A stretch of 64,000 nucleotides of DNA from Clitoria ternatea (lineage: Eukaryota; Streptophyta; Magnoliopsida; Fabales; Fabaceae). Shown here one piece after another: positions 11,761-22,655 of the stretch; the stretch's first letter is position 1; each line of letters starts with the position of its first letter. Where the stretch lies: positions 86,568,501 to 86,632,500 of the forward strand of contig CM075674.1 of NCBI GenBank assembly GCA_037962975.1, written 5' to 3'. The notes beneath the pieces are model-generated. The model ran no database searches. It saw only the letters and a program-made list of their open reading frames with translations, and was not told the origin of the DNA. A program made the translations under genes and the position numbers.

Positions 11761-12563
11761 AGTTTCTCTTTTTTATCTTTTTTCCCCACGTCATTAAAAA
11801 AGCCAAAAATAAAATTCCTATTAATTCTCTAGAATTATATTAATTATTTTCAGAGTAATTATAATAATAAAGTTTTTCATTTAAAAGAAATAAACTTTTA
11901 TAATAGTATGAACAATGGAATTAATCGCATAAGTTAAGACTTTATTCGTATAATGGAAAGGAAATACAAGTTTTATCTATATTCCTTATCAATTTAAATA
12001 TTTACATAACATCTCACTCAAATTAGTTTACCGTTTATCCATCTTGTTTTCTAAATGGGTCAAATTAGATGAGTCTACTAATTAATAATTTATCATTTAT
12101 TATGGTAGATGAAAAAAATATTAGAAAACATGAGAATTTTTTTTAAATGTTCAAATGAATTTGTCTTTTGTGATAAAGAAACGATTTTTGTTAGTATTAC
12201 ATTTTACATATTTTTCCATTCCATAAAAAATGGCTATCATAATATTAATTTTTTACATTATGACAAAAGTATATATATAATCTAATATTTATAAGATTTT
12301 TTTTATAATTTTTTAACACATATCAAACATCATTAATCTATTATTTTTCTCCCACTTTTCTTTTCTTTTCATACTCTTCTTTTTATTATTTTTCATTTTT
12401 TGTACTAAACAAACCATTAAAAAGAGAGAAAACTCAAGAGGAAGAAAACATTAAGGATATTTTGGTACATATCTTTTTTTAATTATCAAAAATTATAACT
12501 CAAATATTTAATTCCCATGTTTGGTGTAATTATTTTAAAAAAATATTCCTAGGAAACTAAGAT
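11761..12563. other. A/T-rich intergenic DNA
   Basis: No ORF, RNA gene or clear repeat boundary. From about 12490 the sequence may belong to an older element continued after the insertion at 12564, since 'taggaaac' and '..ttcttag' words recur at 13728-13790. Confidence 0.5.
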
Positions 12564-13484
12564 TGCGTTTAGTTACAGAAAATTATTCTAGTTTTCTAAT
12601 AAAAATTTTCCACTTGTTTTCCTAAATTTTCATTTACTAGAATAGCTAGAAAAATTTTGAAAACTCGTTTAGATAATGTGACAATTTTTCAATTTGAAAA
12701 ACTAGAAAACTAAAAAAGTTGTTCAAGTACACTCAGTTTTTCAATTTTTTTCAAACATTTTTTAATTCAAATTAATTGAGATATATCTTATATCTATATA
12801 TATTATTTATGACAATATTGTATAGTATATGCATTACATAAAAATTATGAAAAATTTAAAGTAATATTAAAATAATAGCAAATGAGTTTGTGTTTAAATA
12901 TATTTCAAAATAGTTACAAAGAATAATAAAAATATTATCATGATACACCATAAAAATCATACGAAATATGAAATCTTAAATTTAACAAAAAAATAAAAAT
13001 GTAAATTGATAGATATGGTGGGGTTGGTCTTTCCGCTAATAACTAACTTATAATATAGATAAGGTCTGTACAATCTTTTATAATTCTTTTGTTAAGCAGG
13101 ATTATAGGAAAGTCAATTCAATATTTAAGGATGATAATACTAATTTAAATGAACAGTGCAAGTTGCCGTGTTTTTAATTTTTGAAAACTTGTAGTAGTAA
13201 AACTTTTTGAATTAGTAGCAGTTTCTTTCATATTCTTATTTGGTTACAACAGTCTTTATCTTGTAATTCAGTTATTTTATCTTATAATTCAGTTACTGCC
13301 TTTTCTATTTTTTACTTTTCTTAGAAAACCTTTTAAAAGAGTTTTCTAATTTTCTTAAAAATAGAAAATTAGTTTTCTATTTTTCAATAAAAAATTTAAA
13401 TATTTTGTAAATAAACAATTTTTATTTTTTTTTCTACAAATAATTTTCTATTTTTCTAAAAAAACTTATGAACTAAACACAGCA
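12564..13484. mobile_element. Short DNA transposon with TGCGTTTAGTT ends
   Basis: Left end TGCGTTTAGTTACAG and, read inward from the right, TGCTGTGTTTAGTTCATAAG. The flanks both read TAAGAT (12558-12563 and 13485-13490), a plausible target duplication. Near both ends there are runs of 'agttttcta', 'ttttccta' and 'tagaaaa' in opposite orientation, as in subterminal repeats. No coding capacity; superfamily not assigned. Confidence 0.6.
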
Positions 13485-13490
13485 TAAGAT

Positions 13491-13817
13491 TCTTAAGAAT
13501 TTATAACTTTTCCCACCAAAGCAAGTGAGAATCTTAATTCCCGCCTTGTCAGAAGGCTTTTTTATATATAAAATACAATTATGTTTTACATATAAACTTA
13601 TTTATACATCTTTTGCATATTGAATCCTCATACAAAGTTATCAGAAATATGAGAGTGATTGGAATTTGAAAGACCCGTGTAATTTTCTTAAAAATACTTT
13701 AATCACACCAAACATATTTATAATATTCGTAGGAAACATAATTCTCACAAAATATAATTATTAGGAAACAGAATTCTTAGGATTAAAAAAAATATCCCTA
13801 TACTAAACACCCCTAAA
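13491..13817. other. Noncoding DNA between two DNA transposons
   Basis: A/T-rich, no ORF. Contains 'caccaaacat' and 'aggaaacagaattcttaggatt', which mirror words at 12519-12560, suggesting remains of an older element split by 12564-13484. Confidence 0.4.
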
Positions 13818-13945
13818 GGTAAATTACGACCAACACCCTCCATGTACCCTTTTATTACATCTTGCTCTACAACTTTTGCAATTATGACATTCCACCCCAA
13901 AATGGTGATGTACGTCTAGGGATGTTAGTCTAACCTTAACCATGG
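13818..13945 (+). repeat. MULE left terminal inverted repeat
   Basis: Pairs with 22172-22294. The outermost 25 bases differ at about three positions; the middle is poorly conserved; the inner 12 bases match again. Confidence 0.75.
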
Positions 13946-16192
13946 TTTAAAACCAATGTATGGGGTTCCTACCATAGTTAATTAGACATTGGTGACCAAC
14001 AAACAACCCAATACATATTTGATACTAAGGAAGGTGTAGACATTTCCAAGCTTAGTTACTCCTCCTTATTGTTCGTATCTTCTTTCCATTTATTCGTTCA
14101 TCATCTTCATTCCATTTTTGAGGTAAGTCATTCTTGTTTAAAGTTATTGTGCTTATTTTTTTTTTAATTTTCCTCCTTTTCATTGGTTAATGAAGTTATG
14201 TGTTAATGGTAATGGGTTATGGAGCTGTTATGGAAAAATCATAAATAGGGATAGGTTAAGATTGTTAGTGTCATAGTTACAAAATAGGTTTTTAATAACA
14301 TATAACCTTTTTGTTTTTTTGCAATAAGGTTGTCATAATTTTAAAATTTTTTGTTGTTACAATGTTTTTTTTTTGCTAAAAAAAGTTGTTCTATGAAACA
14401 TGGTTGACTATATCAACATGAGGTTCAACATTATCATCCATCGAAAATATAATTCCTATTATTGAGAAATATGACAAAGACTACCTTTGCCACATGGATT
14501 TTCTAAGTGAGGTTTAAGTTGGGTTGAGACTAGACTACAAGGTGAAGTTGAACATTAAGGGTCCCATCTCTAATGATCGTAGGATCCTTACTGTTGACGA
14601 TGATAGCTTGTTGAAGTGGATCATAGATAATGGTGTTGAGGGAGGTGACAAGTTGCACCTTTTCATGGAGAAGTTAGACAAAAATACAACATCAATAAAG
14701 AAGCATAATGGGGCATGTGTAGTTTCTAGTAGCTCTAGAGTCAAGGTTCATATGGTGGAGGAGGATAATGACACACCGCTTGATTTATTGGAGTTTACCT
14801 TCTCTAATAATGAAGCAGTGAAGGCTAACTTGGTTAACAAAGGAGTTGAGATTGTCAATATTTCAAGGGAGAATGATTTTAGGGATGAGTTCTCTAACTT
14901 TGATATGGATGATCTAGTTGTGGACTTATGTGCTAGTTTTAGTGATTGAGGGGGGGGGGGGGGGCAAATATCAACCAGGCTTATAAAAGGAATGCTTATA
15001 AAAAGTTTAGTGAGAGAAATTTATGTTATAGAAGTGAATTCTCTTTGAGAGTGTTAGTGCATTTTGTGGGATTCTATATAATTATGTCATCCAAAAGGTG
15101 TTTGAAATAGTTCCTATTATAAATGAAGGACAAAGATGACCATCATGTGCAAATAACATAAGTATGGATTTTACCTTCATGCTAGTGTGAATGCTAATGG
15201 TGTTAGCTTTAAGATAAAGAGGTTGGTGGATACGCACTCATGTGTTAAGTGTGTAACTAATCATGAAGCTTCTATAAAGTGGATTGTAAGCAAGTTGACA
15301 CCTTAATTTTGGGTTGATCTTGATATGAGCACAAATAGTGGCAGAAAGATCTTGATGACTAATTATGGTGTGAAGGTTTCCAACATGCAAATCTATAAAA
15401 TAAAAATGGAAAAAAATAATGCAATTCAAGGTAGTCACAAGTTAAGTTTCAACAATATAATGACCTATGAACAAATGATGTTAGATGCCAACCTTGGATC
15501 AAAGGCAAAGCTTGATGTTGATCAGGTGAACCTTATAGAGAATCTAATATTCAAGAGATTTCCCCTTTCTACGGAAGCTATGATGCATGGTTACGAAAAA
15601 AGTTGTAGGCCATTCATTGGGCTTAATGGTTTCCACTTGAAGGGACCTTTTGGTGGGGTTCTTCTCACTGATATGTCATTGGATGGAAACAATGAGATAT
15701 TTCCACTTTCTATAGTTGTTGTTGAGATAGATAATAAGGATAAATAAGCTTGGTTCTTGCAACTCTTGAATAAAGTGATTGAGCATGATGTGAATCAAAA
15801 ACCATTGATTTTGATGACCGATAGAAAAAATTTGAGTTATTCTAACTATATGCCTTTTATTGTATGAGATTTGTTATTGCATAATTTGTATTCCTAACAT
15901 TACATTTGTGACATCCTTCGTTTAACTAGGATAATCCTTCCCACTGAATTAACCCAATTAACTAAGATGTCATGAGTTTTGTAGAAAATTGAGTAAGATT
16001 TTTTTTTATTTTTTATATAATAAAACATGGTGGCTTAAGAACATCATAAATTCATTCAAATCATAACATGGTCTTAACGGTGCTTACATACTCTGAATAA
16101 AATAGAGGCACATAAGCTCCCATAATTACATTATTCAAATAATAACCTATACACCATCTATGAAAATAAAACCATAACTCTACTCCTTATTA

Positions 16193-17036
16193 GAGGAGGA
16201 GGTCTTGGAACTAGAGGGCTCACACCTCCCGGAGTTCTTATGGTGATACTCCCAACGGTTAACTTAGATCAAATCCTTTTTGGCAGGGCTTGCTTCAACA
16301 TACTCCCTGAACTTGTCACAAATAAAGTGACGGTACAAGTGTTGTAAAAAGCTACAAGACCGGTTGTGTTCGGTCTTGGCGACCAAAAGGTCTAACGGCA
16401 TAGGCCCGAGGTCTTCTTCTTCTTCTTCTTCTTCTTCTTAGAATTGGAAGGCTCATACCTCCTAAAGTTCTTATAGTGATACTCCTAACGCGTGACTCAG
16501 ATCAAATCCTTTTCGGTAGGGCTCGCCTCAACATATTCCCCAAGCTTATCATAGACGAAGTGATAGTACACATGCCATAAAAAGCTATAAGACTGGTCGT
16601 GTTTGGTCTTTACGACCAAAAGGTCTAATGGCATAGGCCCAGAGTTTTCTTCTTTCCTCATCCATGGGCACACACTCGAGAATGGAAGAACGGATCCTTA
16701 CCCTTAGCATGAGAGGTTTCGACTCTAGATGAAAGCTTAACTCTCTAGGTGCAGATTGAGACGTATCTTCTAATAAGTACTCATGGTCTTCCCATCAAAC
16801 CCATGAGGCGGCTCTCTGTATCGCTGTATGGAACCTTTTACCGCTCTGATGTCGTTATCGAAGGGAGGTGATTTGACTGACGGCTCGTCAGATGGCATAT
16901 CCACTCTTTTTGTGTCTGGGAGGAATCCAACAGGGACTTCCTCCTTGGTGGTAGGCAGTCTTTCCTTGGGTGTCACTAACGTAATGCCCTGATGGGTCTC
17001 CTTAAACACTCTCCAATAACGACCTTTCCTTTCGAG
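16193..17036 (-). pseudogene. Duplicated protein-coding remnant inside the solo LTR
   Basis: The minus strand carries protein-like sequence not typical of an LTR. The first stretch, 17036 to 16770, is open (ELERKGRYWRVFKETHQG; then MPSDEPSVKSPPF; ending GFDGKTMSTY). Two later copies of one peptide follow at about 16650-16441 and 16413-16193. Both read GPMPLDLLV.KT.H, then HF..DK..EYVEASP.KKDLI or TEKDLI, a stop, and EYH.KN..R.EPS.SK. A lysine run (the CTT repeat) joins them. Amino-acid conservation between copies, with many third-position changes, suggests the ancestor was translated. No family recognised; it could be a captured gene piece or an extra retroelement ORF. Confidence 0.45.
16204..16652. 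repeat. Tandem duplication, period about 233 bp, with (CTT)n junction
   Basis: Copies 16204-16413 and 16437-16652 align along their whole length (for example 'gttcttat.gtgatactcc' and 'gaccaaaaggtctaa.ggcat'). The junction is a (CTT)n run at 16412-16438. Confidence 0.85.
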
Positions 17037-20000
17037 TTCATCCTAGCCTAAGGGGTTCATATAAACATAAACAAAACCATAAAACAAGAGGGCTGGGTAT
17101 ATCCCACTCTAGTCTTATTGGAAATGCATACAAGGATGCTCCATCACACTCGATGGTTCACACAACCAATATCAAGCAAGTCATATCCTTAGTGCAATTA
17201 TCACTACTAGTATCATGCTACTAATCAATCACTATAAAGGAACCCATAGTTATTAACACTTATGTATACCGTTGTTACTAGTATAACACTATAACAGGAT
17301 CATAGGCAAATACAAATTTATAACTACTAATGCACATAATCTACCAATTCATTGATGACCTAGCATATAGTATATTCTTCATCCAACTATAATTATCATA
17401 TACATCTTTTAATATTAATCACAACCCAATCAACACATGCTATTAATCACATTACCTAACATTCATACACCACATATCATCACAATCATAATAAGGTTTG
17501 TCACATAGTATGCCATGCATGAGTTAGGTGTCTTATGATCATTTTATTATTAATTATCTTATGATACGAATGAAGGCCCAAAAAACATCAATCTCTTTGT
17601 TGCAATCATCTTACCATAATGTGTCTACTGGGCAGCACAAATCACACTACTTGAGCAATCAGAGCTCCACCAAGTTCCCTACTGGATCCCATAAGTAATC
17701 AGACATGCAGTCCAAAAATATCACATGGATCATGACCATTCATACATAATTTGTGATCATATTCATAAATGGAACTTGGTTCTCTACAGCCTTTGAAAGC
17801 ACTCGCTTAGGTCAAAGTACAATAGGCTTGCCATGACCTGCTCGACAGCGGATGCTACACTGAGCCACCTAGGGCACCAACCTATTCGTACTCCCAAGAT
17901 CCTTACTCTTGGGAGGACGTCATTGCTTCTACAATGTATCCCATCATTGTGGCTCTGGTCTCAATTCACAAAAATCATAATTTTGATGCATATGATGCAT
18001 GTGTAATGTGCAACTTATTCTCTTTTACTCTTTATTAGTCCATAGTCTTGTCCCCGGGTAGGGTCTCTCCTTGAAAAGCTTTTTGTCCTTAATGTCGAGG
18101 AGAAAAACTCAAAGCAGAGGAATCCTTAATAACTTATGTATCCAAGTATTTATTATTATAATTATTAGTATATGGTTATTTTGATACTAGTAGATATTAT
18201 AGAAGGAAAAAATATATATATATAAATATATACATACATACATACACACACATTGGGTTGATTAAAAGAAATGAGTTAAGAAAGTCAAGTCTTCAAAGAT
18301 ACTTTTTATGCAGGGTAAAATAACCTTCAATGAATTACTAGTTTTTGTGTAGTCAGAAAGCTGGACTATATAAATAGTTATGTGTATATACTCTTCCTTA
18401 AAACCCTCATCTTCATTAAGATACATGTTCTTCAACAATCTAGAAGGTAGGGGCTTGAGATTGAGAGGTACAGGAAAATTTGTCATTTTGGTCCTTGGAC
18501 CGTTTTAGCGGATGTTGTCCGGTTGTATTTTTTGCTATAGAGCTTTGTCCTTTGGTCTTAAAGATAAAATTTATAAAATAATTGAAGTATATAAATGCTC
18601 CTTAAAATCATAGGGCAATGCTTGTAAAAAATCTTTTCAAGTGATTTGTTGGTTTTGTTGAAAACTTCAAAATTGTCGTATTTTTACTAGGAAACTCTGA
18701 TTGATTCAAAAGCCTAAGTCAGATAATTCTCAAAGATCTATCATTTTAACATAAATTAAACCAATGATTTTAGCTTATAAAAATAGTTTGCCCAAAATAC
18801 TTTATCTTATCCATTTTTACAGTTTTACCCCCTACTTCCTTTTTATTGACGATTAAGGACAAAGTCTTTTCGATCCCGTTCTGTTCTTTCTCATCTTTTC
18901 CAAACCAACATCTTATTCACAATTTTTCATGCACATTCCAGCATATATTACAATATATCAACATCCTCACAAGGGTTACAACACACTTCACCCTTGTAAC
19001 TCTCGTCAAAACTCATTTTTTTGACGATTTCTCCGCCAAGGACCCTATCAGGACTTCCATTTATTTTTCACATTCATTGAACCATGTTAACTCAAATCAC
19101 ATATATATCACAACAATTCAAAATAGCATTTCTGGCTTTATACTAATCATAAAATATTTAATTATTCACCGTTATCATTATACAAGTATTTCTAACAACC
19201 ACGCACCAATTAGACCCATTTCGTTTTTTTAGCATTTTTATTATTGCTTCAATTTAGTGTTTCCATTAATTATTTAACACTATTTTATGCCAAAATTCCA
19301 GAATTAAGCAGTACCAAAACCACCAAACAAAATCACCAAAAAATCTCATTACACAAGACAATTTACTATACCATTTTCCCAAAATTTTACATGCAACTTC
19401 ATGATCTATTACCATATCATTTTTACTTATTAAAATCATTAAATACCTATCTTAGATTCAACAACTATTTCATGCCAAAAATTTCAACATTTACACTCTT
19501 AGGAAATCACACATACAAGCTTAAAAATGGTGATTTTCATATTAGTCATTTTCATGCACTTAGGGTTCAAGTATTTTATTTTCATCCAACATCTAACATA
19601 AAATTCCAACAAGTAAAACTTATACAAAATCAATATGCAACACTCAAATTTTCCATGTAAACCAAGATTCATACATGCAATGCTAAAAGTCATATTTCTA
19701 AAACATTAATCCTTGCATGCATGATACTCAAACATGATTTTTTAACATTTAACCATGGTCACAAAAATTTCAGTAGCTACACCATGTTTATTTGCATGTT
19801 AATAATTAATTAAAATGGGAGAGAAACACAAGCAAACCAAAGCCAAGATCAAGGGTGAAAAATACTAACTTTTCTTGAAAAATCTAGTGAAAACTTAGAA
19901 ATATTTTTGCTTGAAAATCTTTTTCCAAAATTAAACCAAATGAAAATATTTTCTTCACATGCAAAATGATTTTTACCCCTGATTTGGTGGTGGAAACCCA

Positions 20001-22171
20001 TGGGAGGTTTCCACACCTTTGCATGCATGAAAATCCAATAAGAATTAAGGAGAAATCCCCTTACCTACGTGTTTGATGTTGGCTTCTTGGGCAGATTATT
20101 GGACCTGTTTTGTTCCATTTTCCTTGCTTCTTCAAGCTCCAAGATGTGCCTTTGAGTGGCTAAAAAATGGGTGCTGAGTGATGGTGGTTTTGGAAGAGAA
20201 AAAGAAGACTTTTTAGAGGGTGGTGGTCATGGACACATAAGAAGAAAAGGTGGTGGTTTTGGTTTTTTCTCAACTAAGTAATTGTATTCAAGATCTAAAG
20301 AAGCACATGCATAGAGGAAGAAGATGGTGGTGGTGAGTTATGACCTTCAGGGAGAAAGGTGGAAGGCTGTGATTTCTTAGTTTTCAAAGGAAAGGTGACA
20401 TGCAAGTGGACCTTGAAGTTAGACACACTTAGAGGGGAAGGATAAGCATGAAGATGATGGTGAAATATGAAAAAAATATGGAGAATTAGTGGAGAGAGTT
20501 GCTCGACCAAGAGAAGGAAAAAGAAGGAAGAAATGGCTTTATGTGTGCTTACTTGGTTACCAAGAAGAAGGAAATAAGTTGCTGGATTTTTCAGCAAGGA
20601 AACTAAGTATATATAGGTGAAAGAATGAGTGGAAGTGGGGTGGCCAAAAATGGTGAATGGTGGTGAAGAGAAATGACACGACGCGAGATGAAGCAACGTA
20701 ATGTTGTTTGAATGATATAGAACCAATTATATCACATGAAAATTTTGTGTAAATGATGGTGATTTGATGGGTCAATGATTGTGATTCTCTATGGAGAAGA
20801 GAAGGTGGTTCCAGTTTGATTTAACTAAAAAAAGAGTACTGAGGGTTTGAATACTGACACTTAGGGCTTTTCCGATAGGGAATCGTTAAAAAATTGAATA
20901 AATTTTGGATAACTAGTTAAGCAACAAACTTAATTAATTTATTTAGTTTTACAAAAAAAATATTTAAGCTCAAAAACAGCTCAGGGTCCTCGACACTCAG
21001 TCCTAGACTCAAGACACAAGGCACCGGCTTGAAATTGGAGCGATTGGGTTTTTGGTTCGTGTTTTCGGCGAAAACCTTTTTCTCAATGGTAATTTTGTAA
21101 TTATAATCTTTTTTTAACCAAAATAACTTCTCCAAAGGGTTATCACTAATCCCTAGGAGTCTTATATCATCACAAGCCAAGCATACACAATTAGGGTGCA
21201 AAATTGGTCGAAACCTAGTTTTCACAAAAATTACACGCTTGAACTCACAAGTCCAATGCCTCAGGGGTTCACCCTAAAAACTAGGGTTGTTACAACATTT
21301 ATATTTGTTTGTCAAGGTTTAGAGTAAGCTATTGTACAAGTTATGCTTCATGCCTAGCACAAGTCATATTGTAAACATCTTTATGCTAACTTCAAAGTCA
21401 AGTATCTAGGGGTGATGTTAAACTCATTGTTTTGGAAGGCAGCACTGAGTTACACATCTCAGGAATTTGATGAAGCAATGAAAGACATAAGTAGAGTTAA
21501 CCTAGTTTCTTGTCTATGGTTAAGAAGGGTTCCAAAGGAGACATGGGCTTGACACACAATTGATCCAAGATGTAACTTCGATCACATCACTAACAACATT
21601 TTTGAGTCATTCAATCAATGACTTGGAGATGTAAGGGACAAACCGATCCTCACTCTAATTGAGACTTTTACTTTGAGACTCATGAGTAGACTACATACGA
21701 GGTTCATGGACTCTACTGATTGGGATGGTGATATATCTCTAAACATTATGAAACAAAAATAAGTCTTCTCAGTTTGCAATTCAAACATCTCCTTCTTAAA
21801 GTCTTCAACACCATCACCTACAAGGTTTTTGATCAGATATTCCATCGACACTGGACCACGATTGCCTCCTCCAATTGGTTTGCAAACTTTATTCTGGAAG
21901 CTGTAGTAGACCCATTGTTTGTACCTTTATGACTTTGAGGATCGAATCATGACTCCTAATGCCACACCCACATTTTTCATTATCTTAGAAGGGAATAATT
22001 TCATCATGCCCAAACCTTGACTTAAATGATGCTATTTAAATGTGGGGGGGGAGCAAAGGAGACAAGATGCAAAGGATGAAAATGATAGTGGAGGAGGATG
22101 GGGATGACCATGGATGCAACAATGGAATAATTAATAAGGTTTAAACATTTATAAAAAAGATAGTCTCCAAA

Positions 22172-22294
22172 CCATAGTTAAGGGTAACGTTAGATGCCAT
22201 AGAATATTCCCTTTCGTCATACACTATACGGGTTTTGAGGCAAAATGTTATGATTGCGTAAGGTTTCTTGAAGGGTGTTAGTCATAATTTACCC
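22172..22294 (-). repeat. MULE right terminal inverted repeat
   Basis: Inverted partner of 13818-13945. Confidence 0.75.
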
Positions 22295-22610
22295 CAACAT
22301 TAAAATAATATTTTTATTTGTTTGATTTTTTTTTTTGGCCTTTTGTGTAGTAAAAATATTTGCTCGCATTTTATTTTTTAAATTAAAGTTATTATTGTTG
22401 TATTGTCGTTTATTCACTGACTTATAATTATAGACATTTAGATGAGACAATTCACCTATGATTTAAAAACTATTCCTTAAGTGAGAATCATATTCTCATA
22501 TTTAATTAAGAAATGATGTAAGTTGTGTGTTTTACTATTTATTAATAATAAAAGGTTTATGTGCAATTTTCTCGACCACCAATAAGTAGAACCTTAAACT
22601 CCACATAACA
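22295..22610. other. A/T-rich spacer and probable promoter of the mTERF gene
   Basis: No ORF. It lies between the MULE end and the first exon at 22611-22656. A TATA-like stretch is not obvious; transcription start cannot be placed. Confidence 0.4.
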
Positions 22611-22655
22611 GTGTTATTTGGTTACGGTGTTAATTTGCGAAGCAGAAGAGCGTTG

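Larger units (their letters stand above)
15907..21294 (-). mobile_element. Large solo LTR (5.39 kb), Ty3/gypsy-like, minus orientation
   Basis: Begins TGTGACATCC and ends GGGTTGTTACA, flanked by an exact 5-bp duplication ACATT (15902-15906 and 21295-21299), within the MULE transposase. Read on the minus strand it starts TGTAACAACCCTAG, like the starts TGTAACATCCC of the solo LTRs at 31233 and 37821. Both this copy (minus strand, near 17890) and the one at 31233 (near 34810) carry a 'cttgggagta' phrase with G-rich surroundings. There is no primer site, polypurine tract or RT between the ends, so it is a single LTR left by recombination. LTRs of this size are typical of Ogre/Tat-lineage elements; lineage is inference. 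Confidence 0.8.
14404..22020 (+). pseudogene. MuDR-family transposase remnant
   Basis: The N-terminal domain begins near 14404 (MVDYINMRFN, then a frame change) and continues in an open 141-codon stretch at 14524-14949 with LDYKVKLNIKGPISNDR and an acidic end, the usual start of MuDR transposases. A run of 15 G follows at 14950-14964. The stretch 15325-15747 contains the transposase core lead-in RPFIGLNGFHLKGPFGGVLL and DGNNEIFPLSIVVVE, then stops at 15745. The protein is cut by the LTR at 15907 and resumes after 21299 in broken frames (ANFKVKYLGVML, FWKAALSYTSQEFDEAMKDI, TWA stop HTIDPRCNFDHITNN). Several stops make it inactive. Confidence 0.85.
13818..22294 (+). mobile_element. Decayed MuDR-type MULE interrupted by a large solo LTR
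   Basis: Outer ends are inverted repeats: 13818 reads GGTAAATTACGACCAACACC and 22294 inward reads GGTAAATTATGACTAACACC. Similarity resumes at the inner end with CCTTAACCATGG versus CCTTAACTATGG, so each terminal repeat is about 125 bp and diverged. Without the LTR (15907-21294 plus its 5-bp duplication) the element is about 3.1 kb, normal for an autonomous plant MULE. It carries a MuDR transposase remnant. A 9-bp target duplication is not recognisable. Confidence 0.85.

Noticed and set aside
14950..14964. Run of 15 G as a programmed slippage site in the MULE transposase
   Set aside because: It comes right after a stop in a decayed gene; more likely mononucleotide expansion or assembly uncertainty.
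18846..19660. Two ORFs of 128 and 138 codons in one direction
   Set aside because: Composition is A/T-driven (Phe, His, Ile, Ser, Tyr rich), no motif, and they sit inside the 5.39-kb solo LTR.
20295..20726. 143-codon minus-strand ORF
   Set aside because: His/Ser/Phe-rich translation of a GA-rich LTR stretch; no family resemblance. A real short ORF in the LTR cannot be fully excluded.
13809..22303. 9-bp target duplication of the MULE
   Set aside because: Flanks (ACCCCTAAA and CCAACATTA) are not similar enough to call.
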